The notes under the pieces were generated by a model. The model saw only the letters and a list, made by a program, of their open reading frames with translations, did no database searches and was not told where the DNA came from. A stretch of DNA of 64,000 bases from an uncultured Flavobacteriales bacterium (GTDB lineage: Bacteria; Bacteroidota; Bacteroidia; Flavobacteriales_D; Sanyastnellaceae), in NCBI GenBank assembly GCA_938084585.1, contig CALKFF010000002.1:1-64000 (forward strand), in the 5' to 3' direction. The position numbers and the translations under genes were made by a program. How positions within the stretch are numbered: the first letter of the stretch is position 1; each line of letters starts with the position of its first letter. Shown piece by piece: positions 25,164 to 34,632 of this stretch.

Positions 25164-26426
25164 TTAGGTTCGCAACGCTTCCACCGGTTCCACACGCAAC
25201 GCTCGCAAGGCGGGGAGCACCCCGGCGAACGCGCCCAACACAGTCATCGTTCCCAGGGCGGTCAACAGCACGTCCAACGTCACATGGGGGTGCCTGAAAA
25301 TGCCGTTGTCTTCAGAGGCGGTCAAAAACGCGTCCAGCGCCTCCAAGGTGGCCACACCAAGGATGCCGCCGACCAGCCCCGCAAGCACGGTGAGGGTCAA
25401 CGTCTCGACCATGATTTGGACCACGATGTTGGCTGGGGTGGCACCAAGGGCACGACGCACGCCAAGCTCACGGGTGCGCTCCTTGATGGTGATCAGCATG
25501 ATGTTCATGATGCCGATGACGCCTGCAAACAGCGCAAGCCCCCCAAACACAAACGACACCCATCGAAACGCGCTGAACACGGTGGTCATTTCCTCGTGCA
25601 TTTCCGCCATGCTCCAGTGCCCGAAGCCCCTCGGGTCGTCGGGGTGCACGCTTTTTTGGGCTTTCAAAAGGCGCAGCACTTCCGCCACCGCGGTGTCGCC
25701 AGGAACGTCTTCACGGATGAGCAGGCTCAACCACCCCACCCTGTCGCCCATGTGGAACGCATGGTTGAACGTGGTGTACGGCGTGAAAATGCTGTTCTCG
25801 CTCTCCTCCGCGTCTTCGCCGGTTTGCTGGCTGCGGTAGACGCCCACCACGGTGAACGTCACACCTTGAATCTGGATGTGGCTCCCCAAGACTTGCTCCT
25901 CTCGGTCAAACAAGAGCTGCCGCACGCGCTTGCCAATCACAGCCACCTTGCGGCGGTCTTCCAAGTCGCGCTCGTTGATGTAACGCCCCTCCATGATGAC
26001 AATGGGGTCGATGTCCTTGTACACGGGCATGTCGCCGTAGACCCCACAGGCCGCCGACTTCAGTCCATGCGTGACGTTGTTGCCGCCCCGCCAGCCTCCG
26101 AGCTGGTTCCGCGGCGCCACGGCCTCCAACGTGGTCGCGTTTTCTTCCAAGAAGGCCACGTCCATGGTGGTCAATTCAATGTCACGTCCCCGGGCGTATC
26201 CCTTGTAAGGCAGACTGGTCGACTCGCCCCACAGGAACGCGCTGTTCTTGACGCGGTTGCCCATGTCGGCTTTGACGCCTTCCTCCAGTCCGTTGGACGC
26301 CCCCACCGTGATGAGAATCATGAAGAGCCCCCAGCCCACGCCCAGCGAACTCAGCAGCGTGCGGAACGGGTTGCGCAACAGCACTTGCGCCAACTCCAAC
26401 CACGGATCTCGCTCCCACCACCTCAT
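25164..26426 (-). CDS. ABC transporter permease (MacB-like), second of two
   Basis: 420 residues from the ATG at 26426, which overlaps the upstream permease stop (ATGA). Topology is MacB/FtsX-like: one N-terminal membrane segment after LRNPFRTLLSSLGVGWG, a ~240-residue periplasmic MacB-PCD domain, and three C-terminal segments with the conserved KERTRELGVRRALGATP. It ends ALRVEPVEALRT. It likely pairs with the other permease and the ATPase to move a substrate from the periplasm or membrane outward. The substrate is unknown. Confidence 0.92.
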   Translation of the reverse strand: MRWWERDPWLELAQVLLRNPFRTLLSSLGVGWGLFMILITVGASNGLEEGVKADMGNRVKNSAFLWGESTSLPYKGYARGRDIELTTMDVAFLEENATTLEAVAPRNQLGGWRGGNNVTHGLKSAACGVYGDMPVYKDIDPIVIMEGRYINERDLEDRRKVAVIGKRVRQLLFDREEQVLGSHIQIQGVTFTVVGVYRSQQTGEDAEESENSIFTPYTTFNHAFHMGDRVGWLSLLIREDVPGDTAVAEVLRLLKAQKSVHPDDPRGFGHWSMAEMHEEMTTVFSAFRWVSFVFGGLALFAGVIGIMNIMLITIKERTRELGVRRALGATPANIVVQIMVETLTLTVLAGLVGGILGVATLEALDAFLTASEDNGIFRHPHVTLDVLLTALGTMTVLGAFAGVLPALRALRVEPVEALRT

Positions 26427-27664
26427 TCGTCCCGCAGCGCTTCGACAGGTCGGATGGCCACCGCCCTCAAGGCCGGCCCCAACCCACTCGCCAATCCAAC
26501 CAACACCAAGACCACCAACGCGAACAACGCAATGCGGTGGTCGACTTGGGGATTTTGGAAATACTCGTGGTCCGCCATCGGCGCCACGGTGGTCAACAGC
26601 CCCACGGCCAGCATCAACCCCAAGCTGCCGCTGACCAGCATCAACACCGTGGATTCCATGACCACCAAGCTGACGATGCTCCCGTTGGTGGCCCCCAACG
26701 CTTTGCGCACCCCGATTTCCTTGGTGCGCTCTTTCACACCAATGGCCAAAATGTTGGCCACCCCAACGGCCCCCGCGAGCAGGGTCATGAGGCCAATGCC
26801 CCAGATGAACAGCCGGATGCCGTCGAAAATCGAAGCATACATGGCGTACTCCTCGTTGTTGTTGTCCACCTCCACCCCTCGGGAGTCGTCTGGGTGCACC
26901 GCCTTCACGTCTTTGAGCCAGGACCTCATCCGGTCGCTCTGCTCCACGGTCGCCTCCGTGGCCATGTCCCCCGTGCTGTACAGCACTTGGTCCACCCCGC
27001 CGTCGGTCCGGTACAGCTGCTGGGCTGTGGAGAACGGGATGTACGCCACGCGGTTTTCCCACCGAGACCCAGGGTCTTCAAACGTGCCCACCACCTGGAA
27101 CACCACGGCGTTGATTCGAATGAACGCCCCAAGCGGATCCACGTCGCGGAACAGGTCCCTGACGATGTTGGGGCCCACCACGGCGACCTTCCGGGACTCG
27201 ATGACGTCTCGGTCGTTGATGTACCTGCCCGAGAGCAGGACAGAACGTTCCAGATCGATGTGGGCCGGATCCACGCCACGCACCCCAAATCCCCCACCCC
27301 GGTTTTCTCCATTGGGGTTTTCCCAAACAATTTCAGCACCCCAAAGTCGAATTCGCCTGGACGATGCCGGCACCGTGTCGGCTTGCGACGACAATCCAGT
27401 GACATCGGCGTTGGTCAATTTGATGGGCCGGTTGGGTTGTTGACCGCGGTAAGCCATTTGGGTGCGACCTCCTTCCACCCAGATGCTGTTGACCGCGTCG
27501 TCCGCGAACTGTCCTTCCACCCCGTTCTGCAAGCCGTAGCCCAGCCCTTGCATCACCACCAAGATGAAAATACCCAAGGCCACACTGATGCCAGTCAACG
27601 TGGTGCGAAGTGGGTGGGCCAGCACGTTGTGGGCCACTTCCAACCAGGCGTCCCGGTCAAACAT
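26423..27664 (-). CDS. ABC transporter permease (MacB-like), first of two
   Basis: 413 residues with the same architecture as its neighbour: N-terminal segment following VLAHPLRTTLTGISVALG, large periplasmic domain, and three C-terminal segments containing KERTKEIGVRKALGATN. The two permeases share ends (PVEALRxx) and clearly arose by duplication but differ enough to suggest a heterodimer. Its start overlaps the end of the ATPase gene by 8 bases. Confidence 0.92.
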   Translation of the reverse strand: MFDRDAWLEVAHNVLAHPLRTTLTGISVALGIFILVVMQGLGYGLQNGVEGQFADDAVNSIWVEGGRTQMAYRGQQPNRPIKLTNADVTGLSSQADTVPASSRRIRLWGAEIVWENPNGENRGGGFGVRGVDPAHIDLERSVLLSGRYINDRDVIESRKVAVVGPNIVRDLFRDVDPLGAFIRINAVVFQVVGTFEDPGSRWENRVAYIPFSTAQQLYRTDGGVDQVLYSTGDMATEATVEQSDRMRSWLKDVKAVHPDDSRGVEVDNNNEEYAMYASIFDGIRLFIWGIGLMTLLAGAVGVANILAIGVKERTKEIGVRKALGATNGSIVSLVVMESTVLMLVSGSLGLMLAVGLLTTVAPMADHEYFQNPQVDHRIALFALVVLVLVGLASGLGPALRAVAIRPVEALRDE

Positions 27665-28331
27665 GCGCCCCCGATTCCACCAACCCGTCCCGAAGCCGGA
27701 TGGTGCGCTGACATTCCGCGGCGATTTCCGCCTCGTGGGTCACCACAACCATGGTCATGCCGTCGCCGTTCAATTCTTTCAACAGCGACATGACTTCTTC
27801 AGAGGTGGCGCTGTCCAAGGCGCCCGTCGGCTCGTCGGCCAGGATCACCCTGGGTTGGGCGGCCAAGGCGCGCGCGATGGCGACACGTTGCTTTTGCCCC
27901 CCACTCATCTGAGAAGGAAGGTGGTCCGCCCATTCCAACAGCCCCACCCGTTCAAGCAATTCATGGGACCGACGGAGCCGCTCCTTGCGGGGCACCTTTT
28001 GGTAGTAAAGCGGCAAGGCCACATTCTCCGCGGCGGACTTGAACCCAATGAGGTTGAAGCTTTGGAAGACGAACCCGAGCATTTCCCTGCGCAACTCTGC
28101 GGCCCGACGCTCGGTCAACTTGGCCATGTTCTTGCCGTCCAGCCGGTACATGCCCTCGTCGTAGCCGTCGAGCAAACCCAAAATGTTGAGCAACGTGGAC
28201 TTGCCGGACCCTGAGGACCCCATGATGGCGACCAACTCCCCCGTTTCCACGGCCAGGTCCACGCCTTTCAACACCTGCAGGGACTGGGCTCCGGTGGTGT
28301 ACGTCTTCGTGATTCCAAGCAGGTCAATCAT
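27657..28331 (-). CDS. ABC transporter ATP-binding protein (LolD/MacB-like)
   Basis: 224 residues. Walker A GSSGSGKST at 38-46, signature MSGGQKQR, Walker B VILADEPTGALD and the H-loop VVTHE are all present. It belongs to the LolD/MacB subgroup that drives mechanotransmission rather than classical transport. It is the first gene of a five-gene operon (ATPase, two permeases, adaptor, HEAT-like protein) running to 23513, nearly all with stop-start overlaps. A -7-like box TATCTTCG lies 7 bases before the ATG. Confidence 0.94.
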   Translation of the reverse strand: MIDLLGITKTYTTGAQSLQVLKGVDLAVETGELVAIMGSSGSGKSTLLNILGLLDGYDEGMYRLDGKNMAKLTERRAAELRREMLGFVFQSFNLIGFKSAAENVALPLYYQKVPRKERLRRSHELLERVGLLEWADHLPSQMSGGQKQRVAIARALAAQPRVILADEPTGALDSATSEEVMSLLKELNGDGMTMVVVTHEAEIAAECQRTIRLRDGLVESGAHV

Positions 28332-28338
28332 GGGTCCT

Positions 28339-28346
28339 CGAAGATA
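28339..28346 (-). promoter_or_regulatory. -7 box for the ABC export operon
   Basis: TATCTTCG on the minus strand, one mismatch to TAnnTTTG, 7 bases before the ATG at 28331. Confidence 0.45.
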
Positions 28347-28430
28347 CAGCGAGATGGGCCCTGAAAGTTTTTGGCATGCTCCTTGGTTCTGGGCTTTTCA
28401 CGATTGTTTCACATCCCAAACCCCAATGCC

Positions 28431-30374
28431 ATGAAACCCTCCAACTTCGAATGCATGTTGCTGGCCGCCGCCACGGTGGCCTTGACCCTTGGACTGGCGT
28501 TCGCTGCCCAGGCGACCCCCACCTACACCTCCCGTGAAATCCCTGTGACGAGCCGCATCGACCACGTGGTGGTCTACGAGCAAGGCGCCCAAGTTGAACG
28601 GGTGGCTCAAGTGGCGCTGAACGAGGGCATCCACATGCTCGTGTTTGGCGGACTGCACACCGGGATCGACCCTTCCCGGATCAGGCTGACCGGCCAAGGC
28701 GGGTTCACCGTGTTGGACATTTCGCACCGGTACCACACCGACACCCTGGGCGGGGCGGAAGCGCCGCAGGAACGCAAGCGGCTCCAAACCCTGCGCAACC
28801 GCCTGCATCGGGACATTCAAGAAGCCCAGACACGGCGGGCCTTGTTTGACCGAGAAGAACAACTGCTGCTCCAAAACCAGGATTTCACGGTAAAGGACAC
28901 CGGCGTGGATTTGCAACGCTTGATGGAGGCCACGGCGTTCTACAGCGCCCGCTTCCAAGCCATTCACGAAGGCCGGGCCGACATCGACCGCAGCATCGCC
29001 AACCATCAGGAAGAAATCGCCGCCGTCGATGCCGCCATGCAACAATTGCCCACGCTGCGCACGGCCACCTCGTTGGAGGTGTTGGTTCGGGTGGAGGTGC
29101 CCCGCCAGACTGAAGGCGCCCTCGCATTCAGCTACTGGATGCAACAGGCGGGCTGGACGCCCAGCTACAACGTGCGCGTGCACGATGTGGACGATTCGAT
29201 GCGCTTGGAATGCCAAGCCATGGTCACCCAAAACACCGGCGAAACGTGGGAGGACGTCAGCCTCACCGTGGCCACAGGCTCGCCTTCGCAAAACCGCACC
29301 AAGCCCGAGCTCCAGCCCTGGTACATCGATGGCTCCGCCGGGGGGACCGTCCAACACACGGGCGTGTCCTCGGCCAACGCCTGGCTGAAAGCTCAGCCCT
29401 ACAACCCTTCTGTTCGGGAGGTGCGCGGGCAGTTGTTCGACCCCCAAGGCAACCCGCTGGTCGGCGCCCGTGTGGTGTCGAGCGACGGGCGCGCGCAGGC
29501 GGTGACCGACATCAACGGCTTTTACAACCTGGCCGTGACCCAAGGGGCCACCTCGTTGTCGTACCAAAACATCGGCTACTCCACCCAGACCATGGCCATC
29601 TCCAGCCACGTCATGAACGTGGCCCTGGCGCCGACCCTCGACCTGATGGACGCCGTGGAGGTGGTCGCGGAAGAAGCCGAGGAAAGTTTGTTTGGACGGG
29701 CTTCAAGCCGACGCCGCGACTTTGAAGACGACCTCAGCTTTGTGGCCGTGGACATCGGACACTCCCCGACCCAGACCCGGTTCAACGTCTCGGCGAGCTA
29801 CCACATCCCGTCGGACGGGCGTCCGCACGCCGTGCGCATCCAAGACCACGAGGTCGAGGCCGACTACCTGCATCAGTGCGCGCCCAAGCTCGACCCGCAG
29901 GTTTACCTGACCGCGATGTTCACAGGATGGGAGGATTTGGACTTGATCAACGGACGCATGCACATCTACTTCGGGGACGACTACGTTGGAGAAAGTCAAT
30001 TGCACTTGGACTTCGTCCGAGACACGCTGGCAATCTCGCTGGGCCCGGACCCCAACGTCCTCGTGCGTCGGAAGCGGACCCTGCGTGAGGACAAAGTCGG
30101 GGCATTCACCGGCAAGCAGGAATTTAGCCGTGAGTACACTTTCACGGTGATCAACCGAAAGCAAGCCTCGGTGACGTTGCAGGTGGAAGACCAATTGCCG
30201 TTGGTGCGCACCGAGGAAATCTCCATCGACCGGCTCAAGTTGGACGGGGCGCACGTGCACGAAGCCAGCGGCAAAGTTGTTTGGGACTTGGTGGTGAAGG
30301 CCGGGGAGCAAGTCGAACGCAACCTCAAATACGTCATTCAGTCCCCGAGGGAACTGATGGTGCTGGCCGACTGA
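28431..30374 (+). CDS. MuiA-family (DUF4139) exported protein with inserted carboxypeptidase-regulatory domain
   Basis: 647 residues from the ATG at 28431, with an N-terminal hydrophobic signal (about 9-29). The N-terminal DUF4140-like region (VVVYEQGAQVERVAQV) and central coiled coil (about 95-195) precede the DUF4139 region (about 220-647; AGWTPSYNVRV, NTGETWEDVSLTVATG). Inside it, at about 330-420, is a carboxypeptidase-regulatory-like insert (VRGQLFDPQGNPLVGARVV, TDINGFYNL). The family name comes from a mucoidy inhibitor phenotype; the biochemical role is not known to me. It is divergent from the ABC operon. Confidence 0.85.
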   Translation: MKPSNFECMLLAAATVALTLGLAFAAQATPTYTSREIPVTSRIDHVVVYEQGAQVERVAQVALNEGIHMLVFGGLHTGIDPSRIRLTGQGGFTVLDISHRYHTDTLGGAEAPQERKRLQTLRNRLHRDIQEAQTRRALFDREEQLLLQNQDFTVKDTGVDLQRLMEATAFYSARFQAIHEGRADIDRSIANHQEEIAAVDAAMQQLPTLRTATSLEVLVRVEVPRQTEGALAFSYWMQQAGWTPSYNVRVHDVDDSMRLECQAMVTQNTGETWEDVSLTVATGSPSQNRTKPELQPWYIDGSAGGTVQHTGVSSANAWLKAQPYNPSVREVRGQLFDPQGNPLVGARVVSSDGRAQAVTDINGFYNLAVTQGATSLSYQNIGYSTQTMAISSHVMNVALAPTLDLMDAVEVVAEEAEESLFGRASSRRRDFEDDLSFVAVDIGHSPTQTRFNVSASYHIPSDGRPHAVRIQDHEVEADYLHQCAPKLDPQVYLTAMFTGWEDLDLINGRMHIYFGDDYVGESQLHLDFVRDTLAISLGPDPNVLVRRKRTLREDKVGAFTGKQEFSREYTFTVINRKQASVTLQVEDQLPLVRTEEISIDRLKLDGAHVHEASGKVVWDLVVKAGEQVERNLKYVIQSPRELMVLAD

Positions 30375-30393
30375 TTGCAGCCGGGGCGACGAG

Positions 30394-30401
30394 TACCTTC
30401 G
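30394..30401 (+). promoter_or_regulatory. -7 box for the PLP decarboxylase gene
   Basis: TACCTTCG with TTG 16 bases upstream (30375-30377) and a 14-base leader to the ATG at 30416. The spacing equals that of the promoter at 51031-51058. Confidence 0.5.
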
Positions 30402-30415
30402 TGGAAAGCACCGCC

Positions 30416-31873
30416 ATGAAGCCCCGTCGCCCCCTGCTCCCCCTGCACCCCGCGTTGCGCGAAGCCTACGACTCGTCGGCCTTTCGCGCCTTTGGCCACG
30501 ACCTGGTGGACCGGCTGGCGGACCACCTGGAGGACAGCGTGGGACGTCGGCGTCCTTCCAGCTACCCGGTGGGCACGCCGTCGGAGGAACTTGCGTTTTG
30601 GAAGGCGTTCATGTCGCGTTCAGGATCCCGGGAGGAGGCCATTCAAGCCGTGTTGGAACGCTCCAACCAATTGCACGACCCCAGGTACATGGGCCACCAA
30701 GTGGCGGTCCCTTTCCCGCAAGAAGCCATGCTGGGCGCCCTGACCGACTTGCTCAACAACGGGCAGGCCATTTACGAGATGGGCCCCACCAACGCGACCT
30801 TGGAGCATCTGCTCCTGAACGAGGTGGGGCAAGCGCTGGGGTTGCCGGCAGGATGCGGCGGTGTCCTTTGCCACGGCGGAACATTGGGCAACCTTGTGGC
30901 CCTGCTGGCCGCCCAGCGAAAGCTGGGGCTGCGCCTCGACCAAGACCCTTGGCGCCACGGCATCCGTCAGGCAGACCCTTACGTCGTGCTTGTCTCAGAA
31001 CAAGCCCACTACTGCGTCGACCGCGCCGTCCGCATCATGGGGTGGGGTCCGGAAGCGGTGGTGTTGGTGAAGACGGACGCCCACCACCGCATGGACGTCG
31101 ACGACCTGACGCACCAAGCCCGTGAGTTGCGTGGGCAAGGCAAGCAATTGTTGGCCGTGGTCGGAAGCGCATGCACCACGAGCGCAGGGGCGTACGACCC
31201 CCTCGACCGCATCGCGGAATGGGCCCACACTGAAGAGGTGTGGTTCCACGTGGACGGCGCCCACGGCGCGCCCGCGGGCTTCAGCGACACCCACAAGCAC
31301 TTGGTACGCGGCATGTCCTTGGCCGACAGCGTGGTCCTGGATTTTCACAAAGTGTGCGGGCTCCCGGCCCTGCTCACCGGCATCCTCTACCGAGACAGCA
31401 AGGAGAGTTTCCTGCCATTCGTTCAAGAAGCGGAATACCTCTGGGAGCGTGCCGAAGAACAAGATTGGTGGGACACCGGCAAGCGGACGTTTGAGTGCAC
31501 CAAACGCATGCTCAGCACCCGGTTGGCCACGGCCATGTTCGACGGCGGCTTGAACAAGTGGGGGCTCCTCGTGGACCGGTTGTGGTCGTTGGCCGAGGTC
31601 TTTGCGGATGAATTGGAATCGCGACCCGGGTGGGAATTGGCCATGGCACCCCAAGCGAACATCGTGTGCTTCAGGCCTTCCGACGCCGCGCACGACAACC
31701 ACCTCGTGAACAGGTTGAGGGCTCGCCACTTGAGGGACGGGGCCAGTTACGTTGTGGCCACACGTTTGAATGGCGAGGCCTGGCTGCGATGCACGTTCAT
31801 GAACCCCTTGACCGGACTCGAAGACATGCGAACCATGCTCGACGAATTCGAACGTTGGGTGGCCGAGGACTGA
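30416..31873 (+). CDS. PLP-dependent group II decarboxylase
   Basis: 485 residues from the ATG at 30416. Family features are the substrate/cofactor segment CHGGTLGNLVALLAAQ, the PLP-ring Asp in HVDGAHGAP, and the Schiff-base Lys312 in LDFHKVCGLP. Group II enzymes decarboxylate amino acids (Glu, aromatic residues, 2,4-diaminobutyrate, Cys sulfinate) to amines. The segment YMGHQVAVPFPQEAMLGAL is typical, but the exact substrate cannot be told. It begins 41 bases after the MuiA-like gene and has its own likely promoter. Confidence 0.88.
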   Translation: MKPRRPLLPLHPALREAYDSSAFRAFGHDLVDRLADHLEDSVGRRRPSSYPVGTPSEELAFWKAFMSRSGSREEAIQAVLERSNQLHDPRYMGHQVAVPFPQEAMLGALTDLLNNGQAIYEMGPTNATLEHLLLNEVGQALGLPAGCGGVLCHGGTLGNLVALLAAQRKLGLRLDQDPWRHGIRQADPYVVLVSEQAHYCVDRAVRIMGWGPEAVVLVKTDAHHRMDVDDLTHQARELRGQGKQLLAVVGSACTTSAGAYDPLDRIAEWAHTEEVWFHVDGAHGAPAGFSDTHKHLVRGMSLADSVVLDFHKVCGLPALLTGILYRDSKESFLPFVQEAEYLWERAEEQDWWDTGKRTFECTKRMLSTRLATAMFDGGLNKWGLLVDRLWSLAEVFADELESRPGWELAMAPQANIVCFRPSDAAHDNHLVNRLRARHLRDGASYVVATRLNGEAWLRCTFMNPLTGLEDMRTMLDEFERWVAED

Positions 31874-31885
31874 CCCGACCCGAGC

Positions 31886-32677
31886 TCAGCGCTTCAAGGC
31901 GGCCCGAATCTCGGCAACCACCTGGTCGATGCTTTGGTTCTTGGACACGGCGGCCCAGTGCAGTGCGCCTGTCTCGCAATCCACAAACCGCGCATTGGTC
32001 ACGGTGTTGTTCTGCTCGTCGCAAAATCGGCTGACAAGCACAACGCCTTTCGCCCCAGACAACTTGCCCGCTTCCACGATGGTGGACTCGTCGTGCAAGC
32101 CTGTCAATTGGCGGGTTTGCTCCAAGGTGAGGACGCCCAAATTGCGGCGTTCCAACACGTCGTAGTCCTTCATCAACCGGATGCCCATGGACGCCTCCAG
32201 GGTGGACACATCTCCCCTGCCTGTGCAAGGCGAATTCTCCGTCGCCACCACGAAAATGGCGGTCCCCACTGCGCTGGTTGATTTCACCTCCACCATCGTG
32301 CCGTCGCGGCCTGCGTCCATGCTGAACGGCTCGTTGCTGTTGGACTTCATGACAAAGTGCCTCGCCTTGGGGTAAGCCAAAATCCAACCCAGAGGCACAA
32401 TGAACATCGAGCCGAGCAACGCCTTCACGTTGAGGCGGGCGTCTTTGGTGATCTCCGTTTCAAACGTGTCGTACCCCTCCTTCTCCAACTTCAGTTCGAG
32501 GGTGGTCCCGGTGGGCTTGGCGTCTTTGTGTCGCATGGGGGTTTGGCCCACATAGAACCCGTCGGCGTACACGTCCGCCCCGGAAGGCGACGAGGTGATT
32601 TTCACAGAGCTCGCACAGGACGAGAACAAGACCACGGCCACAAGGGCCAACGAGGAGGAAGACTTCAAGATGTTCAT
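31886..32677 (-). CDS. PEGA-domain lipoprotein
   Basis: 263 residues from the ATG at 32677. The signal ends in lipobox FSSC. Residues ~25-80 form a PEGA-type domain (ITSSPSGADVYADGFYVGQTP), followed by a possible membrane-associated segment (LLGSMFIVPLGWILAY) and a C-terminal region (VATENSPCTGRGDVSTLEA, GAKGVVLVSRFCDEQ) that recalls CsgG-like or TolB-N-like folds. It is probably an envelope protein; the function is unknown. It converges on the decarboxylase gene and is divergent from typA. Confidence 0.78.
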   Translation of the reverse strand: MNILKSSSSLALVAVVLFSSCASSVKITSSPSGADVYADGFYVGQTPMRHKDAKPTGTTLELKLEKEGYDTFETEITKDARLNVKALLGSMFIVPLGWILAYPKARHFVMKSNSNEPFSMDAGRDGTMVEVKSTSAVGTAIFVVATENSPCTGRGDVSTLEASMGIRLMKDYDVLERRNLGVLTLEQTRQLTGLHDESTIVEAGKLSGAKGVVLVSRFCDEQNNTVTNARFVDCETGALHWAAVSKNQSIDQVVAEIRAALKR

Positions 32678-32696
32678 GGCAACGGCTTGGGTCAAG

Positions 32697-32704
32697 CAAA
32701 ATTA
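32697..32704 (-). promoter_or_regulatory. Consensus -7 box for the PEGA lipoprotein gene
   Basis: TAATTTTG on the minus strand is a perfect TAnnTTTG match, with a 19-base leader to the ATG at 32677. Confidence 0.55.
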
Positions 32705-32741
32705 ATGCCAAGCCTTCGGTCGGCGGTCTGAAGGGATGTTC

Positions 32742-32749
32742 GACCTTTG
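32742..32749 (+). promoter_or_regulatory. -7-like box for typA
   Basis: GACCTTTG inside TTCGACCTTTG, identical to the context before the PlsC gene, with a 20-base leader to the ATG at 32770. Confidence 0.4.
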
Positions 32750-32769
32750 CGCCCGCAAAACCACCCCTC

Positions 32770-34551
32770 ATGAGCGGCATTCGCAACGTGGCCATCATCG
32801 CCCACGTCGACCACGGGAAAACCACCCTCGTCGACAAAATCATTCACCAGTGCAACGTCGTCGACGACCGAAAGGACTCTGGAGAACTCATCTTGGACAA
32901 CAACGACCTCGAGCGGGAGCGCGGGATCACCATCTTGGCCAAGAACGTCAGCGCGACATGGAAAGGCGTCAAAATCAACTTGATTGACACCCCTGGCCAC
33001 GCGGATTTTGGCGGAGAAGTGGAGCGTGTGTTGAAGATGGCCGACGCGGTGTTGTTGCTCGTTGACGCCTTCGAGGGGCCCATGCCCCAGACGCGATTCG
33101 TGCTTGGCAAGGCGATTGAGCTTGGGCTCAAGCCGATTGTGGTGGTGAACAAAGTGGACAAGGAAAACTGCACCCCTGACCTGGTGCAGGAGCAGGTGTT
33201 TGACCTGATGTTCAACCTGGACGCCACAGAAGAACAGCTCGACTTCCCCACGGTGTACGGGTCCGCGAAAAACGGTTGGATGGCCGAGGACTGGAACAAC
33301 CCCACCGAGGACGTCACCCACCTGTTGGACGTCATCTTGGAACACGTGCCTGAGGCGCCCTACGAGGAAGGCACCCCCCAGCTCCAAATCACCTCCCTCG
33401 ATTACAGCAAGTACACGGGGCGGATCGCCATTGGACGTTTGTACCGCGGCGACCTCCACGCCAACAAGGACTACACCCTGTGCACGGCAGAGGGCAACAA
33501 AAAGGTGCGCGCCAAAGAACTGTACGTGTTCTCGGGCCTGGGCAAAGAGAAAGTCGAGCATGTCCGCAGCGGCGACCTGTGCGCCATCACCGGCATGGAC
33601 GGGTTTGAGATTGGCGACACCGTGGCCGACCTCGAACAGCCGGAGCCCATGGAGCGCATCGCCGTGGACGAGCCCACGATGAGCTTGCTCTTCACGATCA
33701 ACACGTCCCCTTTCTTGGGCAAAGACGGAGAATTCCTCACTAGCCGTCACATCCGCGAGCGCCTCGACGCCGAGCTTCAAAAGAACTTGGCCCTCCGGGT
33801 GGAAGCCACCGACAGCGAAGACCGGTGGAATGTGTACGGCCGCGGCATCCTTCACTTGAGCGTGCTGATTGAAACCATGCGTAGGGAGGGATACGAATTG
33901 CAAATCGGCAAGCCTCAGGTGCTGTTCAAGAACATCGACGGCGTGCAACATGAGCCTTTCGAGCATCTCGTCATCGACGTGCCGGAGGCCACCGCAGGCA
34001 AGGCCACCGAATTGGTCATGATGCGCAAGGGCATGCTTCAAGTCATGGAAGCCAAAGGCGACTTGCAACACATGGAATTCCGCATCCCCTCCCGCGGCCT
34101 GATTGGTCTGCGGAACCAAATCCTCACCGCCACTGCAGGGGAAGCCGTCATGACTCACCGGTTTGACGGGTACGAGCCCTATGCAGGCGATTTGGCCACC
34201 CGGAGCACAGGATCCTTGGTGAGCATGGAAACTGGCCAAGCCAGGGCCTATGAAATCGACCGATTGCAAGACCGAGGCATCTTCTTCATCGACCCCGGAC
34301 AAGACATCTACGCCGGTCAAGTCGTGGGCGAATCAGCGCGTGACACGGACATGGAGCTGAACCTCATCAAGGGCAAGAAACTGACCAACATGCGCGCCTC
34401 AGGCGCGGACAAGGGCTTGCGCATTGCCCCGGCCAGGAAGCTCTCGCTCGAAGAATTCATGGAATTCATCAACGACGACGAGTACCTCGAAGTCACGCCC
34501 AAGTCGTTGCGGGTTCGGAAAATCCCCAAGCCCAAGTCCCCCTTCGGCTGA
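32770..34551 (+). CDS. typA: Translational GTPase TypA/BipA
   Basis: 593 residues, the usual TypA length. G motifs are AHVDHGKTTL (G1), DTPGHADFGGEVER (G3) and NKVDKE (G4), followed by EF-G-like domains and the TypA-specific C-terminus (FRIPSRGLIGLRNQ). It binds ribosomes and assists assembly and stress adaptation, notably at low temperature. The gene is single, flanked by the divergent lipoprotein gene and the desaturase gene. The adjacency of a cold-linked GTPase and a desaturase is suggestive only. Confidence 0.97.
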   Translation: MSGIRNVAIIAHVDHGKTTLVDKIIHQCNVVDDRKDSGELILDNNDLERERGITILAKNVSATWKGVKINLIDTPGHADFGGEVERVLKMADAVLLLVDAFEGPMPQTRFVLGKAIELGLKPIVVVNKVDKENCTPDLVQEQVFDLMFNLDATEEQLDFPTVYGSAKNGWMAEDWNNPTEDVTHLLDVILEHVPEAPYEEGTPQLQITSLDYSKYTGRIAIGRLYRGDLHANKDYTLCTAEGNKKVRAKELYVFSGLGKEKVEHVRSGDLCAITGMDGFEIGDTVADLEQPEPMERIAVDEPTMSLLFTINTSPFLGKDGEFLTSRHIRERLDAELQKNLALRVEATDSEDRWNVYGRGILHLSVLIETMRREGYELQIGKPQVLFKNIDGVQHEPFEHLVIDVPEATAGKATELVMMRKGMLQVMEAKGDLQHMEFRIPSRGLIGLRNQILTATAGEAVMTHRFDGYEPYAGDLATRSTGSLVSMETGQARAYEIDRLQDRGIFFIDPGQDIYAGQVVGESARDTDMELNLIKGKKLTNMRASGADKGLRIAPARKLSLEEFMEFINDDEYLEVTPKSLRVRKIPKPKSPFG

Positions 34552-34620
34552 CCCAGGTGCTGTGAAGAACTCTGTGGGCATCCTGTGCCTCGAGTGAACC
34601 GCACGCAGAATCCAGGGTTC

Positions 34621-34628
34621 TACTTTCA
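34621..34628 (+). promoter_or_regulatory. -7-like box for the desaturase gene, leaderless spacing
   Basis: TACTTTCA (two mismatches to TAnnTTTG), 4 bases before the ATG at 34633. Confidence 0.4.
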
Positions 34629-34632
34629 CCCC

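Noticed and set aside
26427-27062. Longer second permease with ~210 extra N-terminal residues
   Set aside because: The extension is Arg/Gly-rich and overlaps the first permease gene; the ATGA start at 26426 begins the normal permease N-terminus.
25284-27443. Plus-strand open frame of about 720 codons antisense to the two ABC permeases
   Set aside because: The minus-strand permeases have full family motifs; the plus frame has none.
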